Below, piece after piece: positions 34,653 to 44,590 of a stretch of DNA of 64,000 nt. Location of the stretch: positions 1 to 64,000 of the forward strand of contig JAEZOB010000062.1 in NCBI GenBank assembly GCA_023414355.1, in the 5' to 3' direction. Position numbers and translations under genes: made by a program. The notes beneath the pieces were generated by a model. It did no database searches and had not been told where the DNA came from. It saw nothing but the letters and a program-made list of their open reading frames with translations. This DNA is from Bacillota bacterium. GTDB taxonomy: Bacteria; Bacillota; Clostridia; Lachnospirales; Lachnospiraceae. The stretch's first letter is position 1. Each line of letters begins with the position of its first letter.

Positions 34653-34762
34653 ACATTATATTCTCTTAAACTGCTGGATTTATTGGTATAATATCACTTT
34701 ATGTCGAATAGTATAATATATCAAGCAGAAAGCATCGAATGATTAGAATTCCTTTATATCTG

Positions 34763-37700
34763 TTATTGAATTAATTGATACAGTTCTACCTCTTCAAGTG
34801 TGACCTGATACGACTCTATTTCTTTTTCAAATATTACATCAAAAGCATTCAGTTCTTTTGCTTGTAGACAATTGGGAGACGAAGCAATCGGAAGCAGCAC
34901 ATTTCCCGAATTCGCTATAAACTGGAACTTCTCATTAAAATCATTTCCATATTTATCAATTCCCTTTATTATTACTGTGGCATTTCTATGTTTACTGTCA
35001 CCATAATTCAATTTTAAGCGTAAAAATTCACACTTACTTCCTGGTAAAGCTTGTTTCAATGTAACATTCAAAACAGCGGCTTGATTTGTCACCGGAACAT
35101 TATTCTTTTCTGTTAATACAGTTTGACTTGAAGTAAACCTATCCATTATTAATTCAAAATTTGCCCCCCATTCCCGAGGCAAATTAGCCAGATCCGTTTG
35201 ATGAAATATTTCATCTAATCTATTATCCGAAGTCTTACTGGCTAAATTATTGAATTGCTGGGTGAGATTCGCTTTTTGCTCATTATTTAGGTTATATAGT
35301 TTGATATTCTCTACAGTCACATCTGTTCCGTCGGATACATTATCAAAATCGAGCCTTAAACTAATTAATTTTGAGTCAAGACTAAACTGCTCATAATTGT
35401 ATAACGGAATTAAGACTCGGTTTGTTTTAATCTCAAAATGTATCGAATTACTTTCATTATGATTAACCTTTACAGTCTGTACAAATAGCTGCCCTGACAT
35501 AGCTGCTAGAGGTTTGTTTTTCAAGTTAATTTCAACCATTTGAAGGTTATTGAAATCCATCTGCTTAACCGAATTAAATACAAGATAAGGGTCAACACCG
35601 GAAATAATCATGTTGCCATAATCCATATTAATACTATTTGCAGTACTGATATTCACAGGGGTGAGTTCCTCTGATAATGAAGCCTGATAGGATGCTACAT
35701 CGATCAGATTATCGTTTAATCCTGTCATATTTTTCATATCAACCAATTCAATATTGCCTTCCAGAGGTGATATATCAATATCATTTCTTACCAGGAAGTT
35801 ACATCCTTTATATCTGACAAATTTATAGTCTTGTTCCAGGAAATAACGGTATATTCTATAACTACGTAAGGATTCACTTACTCCGATATACCGTAATGGA
35901 TTATTAATATAAACGATAGGAACATCGTTTTCCTTTAGTCGCTCTATGGATTCCCTTTGCAATAATTCATTTGCAGCTACCATAGAAGAAACATATAATC
36001 CCGGTACCTTTCTATTGGTCAGAAGATAATAAATACTCTTATCCGTAAAATCATAATATGTCTGATGATCTGATAAAAGGTAATGACACATCTCATTAAT
36101 AACCATAGCTTCATGCAAATATTGCTCATTTTGAACAAAGGCATATCCCAGCTTCTCCAAGCTGGTATCTTCCGGCTTAGCATAAATAGCGTCATCCGGA
36201 ATAGCTACTATACTATTGGCTTTTTGATGAATTTGAAAATAGGGAGGATATGTCACATAAAATCCAACACATAAGGATAAGCCGCATACAATAAAAGCGA
36301 CTGATTTAACCTCTATCTCTTTTCTATATAAATATAATAATACTAATACTAGGAAGCCAAAAAAGGTAAAACCAGTACCCCCGATTCGGGATATACCGGG
36401 ATCGATACGAGTCAGTATTGACGGTAACATCATTAGATAAGCAATCATTGCAGATACCGTTAACATGATACCCTGAATTTGTTTCACTGTATCTTTTTCC
36501 CTCATTACATATCTCACAAACATATATAACATAATGATTAATGAAGCCAAGCCTGAACCATATTTAAATAAAATCTCAATTATCCGATCAAGGAAGGTAT
36601 ATCCAGTAAGATAAGCCGGATCATAATGGATTGTCTGATAAACGCTTACCCCGTTTGTAATCATTGTTTCAAATCCATTGGTCCGTAGGAAATGCAATGC
36701 ATTTGATAGTAATGGAATACAGCATACTCCAATTAATATGATACTTAGCGAAAATAATATGAATTTAGAAAGAAATACTTTATTGCGTAGATCAAAAATC
36801 GCTATATTTTTGAATGCTTTATACCAAATAATAACAAATACCGGAATCAATGAAGCAGCAACGGCACCGCCATAGGTTGGTTGATACCAAACATGGATGA
36901 TACAGGTCAATGCATAGCAATAGGTCCATCTCATAGGATTTTTTATAATTTTCGGGTTTAATAACAGTAAGAGAACCGGAGCAATTAAGAATATCCTATT
37001 CATATAAAATAGTGGCATAACAGGAACAAATAATAAGATCAGATACTTATGCTCGATAATGTTATATAGTAATACTGCAACTAAAGCTGCAACGATTACC
37101 AATAATAGATTCTGCGTCTGTATATAGGTGGAATAAGTTCCTCCAAAGATAACTTTATTAAGCCAGGATACAAAAAAGCCCAATCCCTGAAGAACTGACA
37201 CGAATTCACTTCCCCACTTTTGTCCCTTCTCTACGATCTGCTGATATACAATTGCTGTTTCTCCAGTATGAAATTGGTCTGTATTGATTAACAAATTATA
37301 TCCGGTATTCCAAAAACACACTGCTGTAAAGGAAATGATTGTACTCAGCGAAACACCTTGGATTCTCTTCCTCTTAAGGAAAGCCTGTATAGCAGTAAAT
37401 AGATTAATGAAACATAAAAGAAGGATGGCTGCTATAACTAATTTTTTAAACCTTGAGTAATATACAGGGATATACTGAGTTCCTTGATAATAATAACGTG
37501 TATTGATTAGACTAAACAAGCATAAAGGTATGATTAATTGTGATAAAGCTGAAATAATATCAACTAATAAATCTTCCAGTTTGTTAAATTTTCCTTTAGA
37601 AAACAAGTGTATCAAATAACCTGCTACACATAATAATACCCATAATAATGGTATAAAATATCTTGTCCCGATATCAGCAATATTCGGATAAAAATAAGCA

Positions 37701-38233
37701 GCTAATGCCAAAACACCTGAAGAAGATAAATAGACATAAAAGCAAGCAGTAGCCAGTTTAATTATATTCTCGCTTTTCATTTCGGCCTTCTTCAGGATAA
37801 AGATAATAAAAAGAATGAATAAGCAAAAGCATAAATTAAAAATCGGTACCATGTTCATTTTAATTAAAAGTATTAAAAGTGTCGGTACAAAACATAAAAA
37901 AGAGTATTTGAATTGCTTTGCTTCATTATCCTTATCAGCTATCATTACTCTTCTGTTCAGAATATAGCTAATTGTAAAAAATGATATTAAATAAACAATA
38001 ATAAACGTATAGTAAGCATAAAAATCAATGCTTTTATACATTCCCGGGAAAGTAATATTGCCCGCCACAATATCATGGTAGGATTGGGTTCCCCCTTTAA
38101 ATAATATATAAAACATAAATGAGCATAATGTTGAAAACAAAAATGACACAATGACGCTGATCATAGCCACGTTTGAATTACACGGAAGTATTTTCTTCAT
38201 TAATATTGTGATTTTACTTTCTATCCTACGCAT
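34763..38233 (-). CDS. Giant multispanning GT-C-like membrane protein with extracellular C-terminal domain
   Basis: About 1156 residues. The first ~640 hold more than a dozen membrane helices in the style of GT-C polyprenyl-phosphate-dependent glycosyltransferases. The C-terminal ~500 residues are hydrophilic and beta-rich; two segments there (about 860-1000 and 1030-1160, e.g. LVFNSVKQMDFNNLQMVEI) resemble carbohydrate-binding modules. With the lipid-sugar synthase and flippase downstream it may add side-chain sugars outside the membrane. The ATG at 38233 follows AGGAG by 11 nt; an earlier ATG (38266) abuts the preceding stop. Confidence 0.7.
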   Translation of the reverse strand: MRRIESKITILMKKILPCNSNVAMISVIVSFLFSTLCSFMFYILFKGGTQSYHDIVAGNITFPGMYKSIDFYAYYTFIIVYLISFFTISYILNRRVMIADKDNEAKQFKYSFLCFVPTLLILLIKMNMVPIFNLCFCLFILFIIFILKKAEMKSENIIKLATACFYVYLSSSGVLALAAYFYPNIADIGTRYFIPLLWVLLCVAGYLIHLFSKGKFNKLEDLLVDIISALSQLIIPLCLFSLINTRYYYQGTQYIPVYYSRFKKLVIAAILLLCFINLFTAIQAFLKRKRIQGVSLSTIISFTAVCFWNTGYNLLINTDQFHTGETAIVYQQIVEKGQKWGSEFVSVLQGLGFFVSWLNKVIFGGTYSTYIQTQNLLLVIVAALVAVLLYNIIEHKYLILLFVPVMPLFYMNRIFLIAPVLLLLLNPKIIKNPMRWTYCYALTCIIHVWYQPTYGGAVAASLIPVFVIIWYKAFKNIAIFDLRNKVFLSKFILFSLSIILIGVCCIPLLSNALHFLRTNGFETMITNGVSVYQTIHYDPAYLTGYTFLDRIIEILFKYGSGLASLIIMLYMFVRYVMREKDTVKQIQGIMLTVSAMIAYLMMLPSILTRIDPGISRIGGTGFTFFGFLVLVLLYLYRKEIEVKSVAFIVCGLSLCVGFYVTYPPYFQIHQKANSIVAIPDDAIYAKPEDTSLEKLGYAFVQNEQYLHEAMVINEMCHYLLSDHQTYYDFTDKSIYYLLTNRKVPGLYVSSMVAANELLQRESIERLKENDVPIVYINNPLRYIGVSESLRSYRIYRYFLEQDYKFVRYKGCNFLVRNDIDISPLEGNIELVDMKNMTGLNDNLIDVASYQASLSEELTPVNISTANSINMDYGNMIISGVDPYLVFNSVKQMDFNNLQMVEINLKNKPLAAMSGQLFVQTVKVNHNESNSIHFEIKTNRVLIPLYNYEQFSLDSKLISLRLDFDNVSDGTDVTVENIKLYNLNNEQKANLTQQFNNLASKTSDNRLDEIFHQTDLANLPREWGANFELIMDRFTSSQTVLTEKNNVPVTNQAAVLNVTLKQALPGSKCEFLRLKLNYGDSKHRNATVIIKGIDKYGNDFNEKFQFIANSGNVLLPIASSPNCLQAKELNAFDVIFEKEIESYQVTLEEVELYQLIQ

Positions 38234-38266
38234 AGAGTACATTTCTCCTAATCTGCAGTATGGCAA

Positions 38267-40465
38267 TTATTTTTCTAACAAACCTATTCCTTGTATCGAA
38301 GCCACATCATAGCCCTGTTTTGTAATAAATGTTATAGTAGCCTGAGTTGTGTTTGGTATAGAAAACGCTAGTCGAACCGGTGCTTTTTCACCTGTTTTTG
38401 CATTTATGGATAATGCACAGGTATCAACATCTTTATAAGTTAACTGTCCTGAATCAGTCTTTATTACAATATCAATGACACGTTCCCCATCTGCATTGTG
38501 CCAATGATCCATAATATCAACAACTAGCATTAAGTTTTTGTCTGTAGGCAATCCTGTAAATTTATAACCAAAAGAAGTATTACTAAATCTATTGGTGGCA
38601 AATACAGCACCCAGCTCACTTGGACTATTCTCCCAGAAATAGCTGCTGCTATCCCCGAAATATCCATAAGTTATACCACCGGTATTATCCTCAGTAAATG
38701 GCTTATCAATATCATATCCGGCCTGTACATTATCACATCCGGCATCGACATATAGTAAGGGCTTATTGATAACCAAATTATAGTTAAACTTATCTTTATC
38801 ATTAATAGAGTATATCATCATATTCTTCTTACTTATAAAATCGTCTACATTGCTATAATACGTTCTTTTTTCGGTATACTTATCATTACACATCAGAAAG
38901 ATATCTTCTTTATTCAGTGTCAATTTGTCTTTATATTCTTTTTGATAAATCATTTTTTCGTCTTCAATTGTAATAGTACCATCATAATTGTCAATAATGT
39001 TTGCATTCGGAGTGATATATACGACATCTTTAAATAAAGATAACAGGAATGTTTGTGATGCCCATCCGGCTGAAAAAGAACTGAATGGCCGATAACATTT
39101 CGAATTAAGAAGAACCTCTCCAAAAACAGTGTCTTTTGTTTCTATCAACAAGGCTTCTTTACCCTCCTTAGCTGCCATTTCTACGTTAGAAACGATCTCC
39201 CTATCAATCTTACCTGCAGTGGGTGTTATATAAGCATACCAAATAATATTATATCCGGAACAAATAATCAATACTAATGCTCCTAATATAATACCTGATT
39301 TCTTGCTTTTAATTATACTGAATAGTAATATTATGAATGCCATGCTTAACAAAGAAAATATACTGTAGAAATAATGAATTGCCATACCCGCATAATATAT
39401 TACATTCATTACCAAATAAACCACAAATGAAGATAATGTAAAGACTAAAATAGGAATACTAAGCTTCCATGGGATTCTAGAGTATTCTTTTACTTTTTCC
39501 TTTGAACATAAATATGTTATGAGTACAATTGCACCTATAATAATTATGAAAGCTAACATTATTTTAACAGAAACATTACCATCTGTTCCCATGTTTAATT
39601 TATTATACTTACCTATAAATAAAAATCTTTTAAGGTTATCAACGAACGCTGATGTTATCATACTTAAATATTCTAAGCTTGGCTTTTTTGTTATAAAACG
39701 AACTGGATCACTTTCTGTCAAGACATTTTTCCATAAAATATTCCATGCAACAAATAATGTCAACTCAAATACTAAGTGGCCTGCGTAAGTAATCACTAAT
39801 CTTCTGTTTTTAACTATGAAATTATAAATCATAAAAAAGCAGATGACACAGCCTAACATAGATAAAGTATATTCACCGGTAAAGACTGTGCTAAAGATCA
39901 ACATTGCGCTACATAAATAATTTTTAAAAGTATATATACTATTCTTTTGTATGTTTTTAATTTCAAAATAGATATAGAATAATAAACAATACAAAGGTAG
40001 CATTAAGTACGTCCAATGATGAAAAGTCTGCATGTGGTTAAAGGGATTTAAGGTGAACACCATTACAGCAATAAAAGCTGCCATCTCTGCAATTTTTAAC
40101 TTTTTAAAAATTTTATATATTAATATTCCGGATAAAGTATTCATAAATGTTATAACAAATTGATATATAAATGCCTTATCTCCTGCCAATTGATGTAATA
40201 GGAAATGCAAAGCCTTAGATAATCCATAGGTCCGCATTTCTCCAATATATGCAATATCCTTATTTAATGCAAGTGCTACTAATGTTTTAAAAAAGCCCAT
40301 ACTTTCTTGCATAGTATTAAATCTTAAATAAAAATAAGTATCATCGTTAGTCAGTGTTACAGAATTTCTGGTACTGATTAAACCAAGCATAATCGAAAAT
40401 ATAATCCATGCTAATCCTAGAATTCTTATTTTATCTTTGCAAAACCACTTATGAATAATATCCAT
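38267..40465 (-). CDS. Multispanning GT-C-like membrane protein with extracellular domain
   Basis: A 732-residue protein. Residues 1-430 contain about ten helices, starting WIIFSIMLGLISTRNSVTL, with an acidic pair (TNDDTYFY) in the first outer loop, where GT-C enzymes place their catalytic Asp. Residues 440-730 are extracellular and beta-rich, with TITFITKQGYDVASI near the end. It likely works with the larger neighbour on lipid-linked sugars. The acceptor is unknown. Confidence 0.65.
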   Translation of the reverse strand: MDIIHKWFCKDKIRILGLAWIIFSIMLGLISTRNSVTLTNDDTYFYLRFNTMQESMGFFKTLVALALNKDIAYIGEMRTYGLSKALHFLLHQLAGDKAFIYQFVITFMNTLSGILIYKIFKKLKIAEMAAFIAVMVFTLNPFNHMQTFHHWTYLMLPLYCLLFYIYFEIKNIQKNSIYTFKNYLCSAMLIFSTVFTGEYTLSMLGCVICFFMIYNFIVKNRRLVITYAGHLVFELTLFVAWNILWKNVLTESDPVRFITKKPSLEYLSMITSAFVDNLKRFLFIGKYNKLNMGTDGNVSVKIMLAFIIIIGAIVLITYLCSKEKVKEYSRIPWKLSIPILVFTLSSFVVYLVMNVIYYAGMAIHYFYSIFSLLSMAFIILLFSIIKSKKSGIILGALVLIICSGYNIIWYAYITPTAGKIDREIVSNVEMAAKEGKEALLIETKDTVFGEVLLNSKCYRPFSSFSAGWASQTFLLSLFKDVVYITPNANIIDNYDGTITIEDEKMIYQKEYKDKLTLNKEDIFLMCNDKYTEKRTYYSNVDDFISKKNMMIYSINDKDKFNYNLVINKPLLYVDAGCDNVQAGYDIDKPFTEDNTGGITYGYFGDSSSYFWENSPSELGAVFATNRFSNTSFGYKFTGLPTDKNLMLVVDIMDHWHNADGERVIDIVIKTDSGQLTYKDVDTCALSINAKTGEKAPVRLAFSIPNTTQATITFITKQGYDVASIQGIGLLEK

Positions 40466-40491
40466 ATTTATTTATCTCCCGTTATATGTTT

Positions 40492-40520
40492 AATTTAATA
40501 AATTCTGATTACAGTGTCAA
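40492..40520 (-). promoter_or_regulatory. Candidate promoter inside an inverted-repeat element
   Basis: Minus-strand TTGACA (40515-40520), 17 nt, TAAATT (40492-40497), 27 nt before the 732-residue protein's start. The -35 is part of one arm of the repeat at 40513-40616. Confidence 0.5.
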
Positions 40521-40616
40521 AAGGTGCTGCGCACATTCCAGATACAATAGATTGATATACAAGCACGCAATAGCAATTTATTACATTTGATAAGCACCGA
40601 AGGTGCTTTTGACACT
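40513..40616. repeat. 104-bp element with terminal inverted repeats
   Basis: AGTGTCAAAAGGTGCT at 40513-40528 and AGCACCGAAGGTGCTTTTGACACT at the other end share a perfect 10-bp terminal repeat (AGTGTCAAAA / TTTTGACACT). The right end also forms its own hairpin (AGCACCGAAGGTGCT). A bounded element of this size without an ORF resembles a small miniature repeat. It fills the gap between the DHHW and GT-C genes. Confidence 0.5.
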
Positions 40617-40627
40617 CTATTCAGCCT

Positions 40628-42193
40628 TTACTTCTTTTTAACTTTGAATTCTATTGGATTATATTGATATTTTCCATCGTTTGAAATAAGTTCAAAATAT
40701 ACCTTATCATATTGTATCAGTTCTTTTGTAGGTACTTCAAAAGAAAAGCCCGCCATGAGATAATCCTCTTTTATTGAGATCAGATCCGGTCGCTCAAAGA
40801 AATTGGCCTTATAGTAATTCTCACCCAGCTTAAGATAGATATCACTTACCAGTGCTTCCGCCTTTGAATCAATAGCCCAGCCAACGATACTCGTAGTATC
40901 CTGTCCCTCATCAATTGGTATCGCACCATTTTCTAAAGTAGGTTGATCAATATTAAACACGGGTGCATCCGCAATGACAGGTAATTGATTCATGTCTGCC
41001 AAATCAACCTTTGAATCTATAAATTTTAATAATTCAGAATTAATGCTGGGATTAAAAGCTCTTTCTACAAATTCATATAAAACAATATCTGCTTGTATAG
41101 AATTTTGAAGATCCATAAGCTGCCCAGCAGATTTAAAATTAACAAAATACACTTCGCTGAAATTCTCGGCAAAAACAGGGATCAGATAGGAATATATATA
41201 GGAATCGCCTATGATAAGTAACTTAGGCATATTGGCTTTACTATTGTTAATATAGTGATAGAAGTGGTCATTCGGGTTAACTTCCAGCCCCTCTGGGATT
41301 TCATTCGAAATCTCTGCTTTGTAACCATCCTTCAACTCATAATTATAAATCTCATCATCAAAAGCCATCGCTTTATTTATTCTGTCGATTTGTTCCAGAT
41401 GAGCTAAGGAACCTTTTGATTTTGTAACATTAATATTAAAACTGTTCATTCCGAGTATCTCCAATTGCGGAAAATCCAGTTGCATTTTTTTCATGATTTC
41501 AGTATAGCCGGCAAAAGCTCCATTCATATTCCAATGAGTACAATCATAGCTTTTGTAATACAGCATATCATTGCCTTTACTATTGATTAAAGCTTGCTTG
41601 ATATTTATAATATTAACCTTCGAATTATTTTGTATATATTCATCCAACTGGTCAACTCTTGTTTGTGAAGCGATATTAGTTACCTCTTTTGGATATAACT
41701 CGGGATAAACTCCTTCTTTGTTAGGTATCGTCATCATGTAAAATTTTGCTCCGGTATTTTCAAAAAAGTTACCCATTTTTGAATATCCTTGGCATAATTT
41801 ATTTAGTTCTGTCTCCGGAAATAGATTCTTGCCATGTAAAGTTATGATGTCATTACCAAAACTCGTATAAAATAAGTTTTCATCCTTCCCAAGAATATAA
41901 TTAGGAACCTTTAATTTATGAAATAGCTTGTAGGAAACTGTGATATCTTCCACAACAGCTTCCTGTTTGAAACCGATATTATCATTAATATATGCTTCAA
42001 ATTCCGATAGAAAAGAATAATTCAATTTACCGTCAGCTGTACGGAATTTTGGGAAAGAAGCTAGTCGCTTGTTCTCTATCACAGATATTTTTTGAGGATC
42101 TGTATTAAAAAAAATAAGAGGTAAATAAATAACCATTGCAAATATTATGATTGACAATACATAAAATGTCTTTTTTACTTTAGCATTAGCCAT
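40628..42193 (-). CDS. DHHW/AlgX-like extracellular O-acetylation protein
   Basis: A 521-residue protein with one N-terminal membrane anchor (about 9-28) and an extracytoplasmic SGNH-like domain. The sequence YDCTHWNMNGAFAGY is the DHxW-type catalytic region, and LLIIGDSYIYSYLIP holds the nucleophile-type GDS motif. A beta-sandwich follows at the C-terminus. Members partner with MBOAT acyltransferases to O-acetylate exported polysaccharides. The MBOAT gene is directly upstream (11-bp gap). Confidence 0.85.
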   Translation of the reverse strand: MANAKVKKTFYVLSIIIFAMVIYLPLIFFNTDPQKISVIENKRLASFPKFRTADGKLNYSFLSEFEAYINDNIGFKQEAVVEDITVSYKLFHKLKVPNYILGKDENLFYTSFGNDIITLHGKNLFPETELNKLCQGYSKMGNFFENTGAKFYMMTIPNKEGVYPELYPKEVTNIASQTRVDQLDEYIQNNSKVNIINIKQALINSKGNDMLYYKSYDCTHWNMNGAFAGYTEIMKKMQLDFPQLEILGMNSFNINVTKSKGSLAHLEQIDRINKAMAFDDEIYNYELKDGYKAEISNEIPEGLEVNPNDHFYHYINNSKANMPKLLIIGDSYIYSYLIPVFAENFSEVYFVNFKSAGQLMDLQNSIQADIVLYEFVERAFNPSINSELLKFIDSKVDLADMNQLPVIADAPVFNIDQPTLENGAIPIDEGQDTTSIVGWAIDSKAEALVSDIYLKLGENYYKANFFERPDLISIKEDYLMAGFSFEVPTKELIQYDKVYFELISNDGKYQYNPIEFKVKKK

Positions 42194-42204
42194 TATAGTC
42201 CCCC

Positions 42205-43629
42205 CTAAAATCGAAAATAAATAAATGGATTATATGTTGAAGTCATAACAAAAACTGCACTAGCCAGCAAAATTATTCCGATATATACAGTTTTTGCAGC
42301 CTGAAACATGACTTCATTGGAGCGTATTTCTTCGATGCGGTTCATCCATTTTGATAATATTCCGGTTGAAGCTATGATTCCTGTGATAATGATAAAAATG
42401 ATGAAATAGTCCAGATAATACATCGTTGTAAACCCAACATTATGCGATTTTACAAAACCAAACATAACCCCTAAATAACCCATTGCATACTTAAGATCCA
42501 CAGCTCTGAAAAATACCCAGCCGATTAGGACTATGAGAATTGTATATATTCGCTTTATTACTGATGGAATCTCAAACTTAATAACTGACACCTTTCTTAG
42601 AATTCTTTCGATCAGCATAAAAGCTCCATGCCAGAGTCCCCAAACAATAAAATTCAGAGAAGCTCCATGCCATAAACCGGTCAGAAAAAATACGATAAGC
42701 AGATTAACATATACATTCCCTTTTCGATTTCCTCCCAAAGGAATGTAAACATAATCACGAAAGAATGTAGATAAGGATAAATGCCAACGACGCCAAAATT
42801 CTGTAATGCTTTTTGAAATATAGGGATAGTTGAAATTTTCCAAAAAATCAAAACCTAACATTTTTCCCATACCAATAGCCATATCACTATATCCGCTAAA
42901 ATCATAATAGATCTGTAATGAATAGCATAATACTCCTAACCATGCAGTAGCAATTGTGTTTTCGTTATAAGGAACTCCAAAAATATTATCCGCTGCCAGG
43001 GCTACCGTATTCGCAATAATCGTTTTCTTTCCTAATCCTATAGCAAATCTTTTAATACCTTCTGAAAATTTCTCAATGCTTAACGTTCTGTTATCGATCT
43101 GCTCATTGACATCCTGATATCTTACGATCGGTCCTGCGATCAACTGAGGGAATAATGATATATATAACGCTATTTTTAAAGGATTTTTCTGTACAGGAAC
43201 CTTTTCCCAGTATAAATCTATAATATATGTCATACCCTGGAAAGTAAAAAATGAAATTCCTATAGGTAATGCAATATTTCTTAACGGAATGTTTATATTA
43301 AATAATTGATTCACAAGACCAAGTGAAAAATCAAAATATTTGTAATAAAACAGAAGCCCTAAATTACCAATTACCGCCAATGTCAAAATGGCTCTTTTTA
43401 TTCCCCTACTTTTTCTTGTATTCTGAGAATAATAGATCAACATACCAAATACATAATTAATCATAATAGATGCAAGCATGATAACGGTAAATTTAGGTTC
43501 TCCCCAAAAATAGAAGAATAAACTGGCAAGCAGCAGAAACGTATTTTTAAATTTCTTCTCGATGATAAAATATCCTAATAAAGTCAGCGGTAAAAATACA
43601 AACAAGAAAATATTTGAACTAAAGACCAT
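42205..43629 (-). CDS. MBOAT-family O-acyltransferase (AlgI-like)
   Basis: A 474-residue membrane protein with about 11 helices. It starts MVFSSNIFLFVFLPLTLLGY as is common for AlgI-type proteins. It contains FLENFNYPYISKSITEFWRRWHLSLS and the catalytic-His region LTGLWHGASLNFIVWGLWHG. It passes acetyl groups across the membrane to the DHHW partner. It overlaps the epimerase gene by 11 bases. Confidence 0.93.
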   Translation of the reverse strand: MVFSSNIFLFVFLPLTLLGYFIIEKKFKNTFLLLASLFFYFWGEPKFTVIMLASIMINYVFGMLIYYSQNTRKSRGIKRAILTLAVIGNLGLLFYYKYFDFSLGLVNQLFNINIPLRNIALPIGISFFTFQGMTYIIDLYWEKVPVQKNPLKIALYISLFPQLIAGPIVRYQDVNEQIDNRTLSIEKFSEGIKRFAIGLGKKTIIANTVALAADNIFGVPYNENTIATAWLGVLCYSLQIYYDFSGYSDMAIGMGKMLGFDFLENFNYPYISKSITEFWRRWHLSLSTFFRDYVYIPLGGNRKGNVYVNLLIVFFLTGLWHGASLNFIVWGLWHGAFMLIERILRKVSVIKFEIPSVIKRIYTILIVLIGWVFFRAVDLKYAMGYLGVMFGFVKSHNVGFTTMYYLDYFIIFIIITGIIASTGILSKWMNRIEEIRSNEVMFQAAKTVYIGIILLASAVFVMTSTYNPFIYFRF

Positions 43630-44572
43630 TGTCTACTCCTCTATCTTTCGTAGTATTCTGCATATTATAATAGTCTATTACATATGAGATTCCCTGTTCC
43701 ACATCTACCTTCGGGCTCCAGCCCAGTTCTTCCTCAGTCATCGAGATATCAATGATCGTCTTAGTGACATCACATTTGCGTATTGGTGTATACGTAATTT
43801 CAGCAAAATTCATCCCTGCTTTTTCTATAATAATATCAATAATTTCATGCAACGTATGTGCCAGCCCTGAACCGATGTTGAATATATGCTGCTCTCCTTC
43901 ATACTCAGCCACCTTCATCAGAGCACTCATTAAATCATCCATAAAAATATAATCTCTTTGACCGTTACCGTCGCCGTAGATGGTGATCGGTTTATTTTGG
44001 AACAAACGATAGATAAAGATAGGTATGACTCCCTGAGGCTTTGCCGGATCCTGCCCGATACCATACGGGTTTGAGATACGCACAATCTTGTAATTTATGC
44101 CGTGATACAGACCGAAAAACTCGAGATAGCTCTCAATCACTTTCTTTTGTACCCCATAGCTGCAGATCGGATTTAGCTGATCCGTGGTCTTGTTAGTATG
44201 ATCTCCTGTCTCTCCATAAATCGTACCACCCGAGGATGAAAATATGATTTCCTTCACGCCACATTTCGTCATATCGCTCAGAAGGCGAACCGTCGGGACG
44301 ACATTTTCCAGGATCTCCTTGTCAATATGCTCGGTATCCTCCGAGGGTATGGTCGTACTGATAAGATGAAAAACCTTATCCACTCCAGCTAGAAGAGGGG
44401 TAAAATCCTTCATCTCGACAAAATTTCCTTCTACTAATTCAAGATTATCGATTCCTTCTAATTCTTTCGATTTGATCATGTCAAAACCGATTACTTTATA
44501 CTCCCTGCACAATTGTCTGCACAGATTTTTTCCGATAAATCCGCCTGCCCCTAACACCAAACATGTCTTCAT
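43619..44572 (-). CDS. NAD-dependent nucleotide-sugar epimerase/dehydratase
   Basis: A 317-residue extended SDR. VLGAGGFIGKNLCRQL binds NAD; FSSSGGTIYGE and YGVQK supply the Ser/Thr-Tyr-Lys set; RISNPYGIGQDP is typical of UDP-glucose/UDP-glucuronate 4-epimerases. The substrate cannot be fixed from sequence. It could provide UDP-galactose or a related sugar for the flanking glycosyltransferases. Confidence 0.85.
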   Translation of the reverse strand: MKTCLVLGAGGFIGKNLCRQLCREYKVIGFDMIKSKELEGIDNLELVEGNFVEMKDFTPLLAGVDKVFHLISTTIPSEDTEHIDKEILENVVPTVRLLSDMTKCGVKEIIFSSSGGTIYGETGDHTNKTTDQLNPICSYGVQKKVIESYLEFFGLYHGINYKIVRISNPYGIGQDPAKPQGVIPIFIYRLFQNKPITIYGDGNGQRDYIFMDDLMSALMKVAEYEGEQHIFNIGSGLAHTLHEIIDIIIEKAGMNFAEITYTPIRKCDVTKTIIDISMTEEELGWSPKVDVEQGISYVIDYYNMQNTTKDRGVDNGL

Positions 44573-44590
44573 GCAATATTCTCCAATACT

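Noticed and set aside
38267..40465. The two big membrane proteins as O-antigen polymerases (Wzy)
   Set aside because: Their many helices followed by large beta-rich outer domains, and the nearby lipid-sugar synthase and SMR flippase pair, fit GT-C side-chain transferases better; export here is Wzm/Wzt-dependent, which does not use Wzy.
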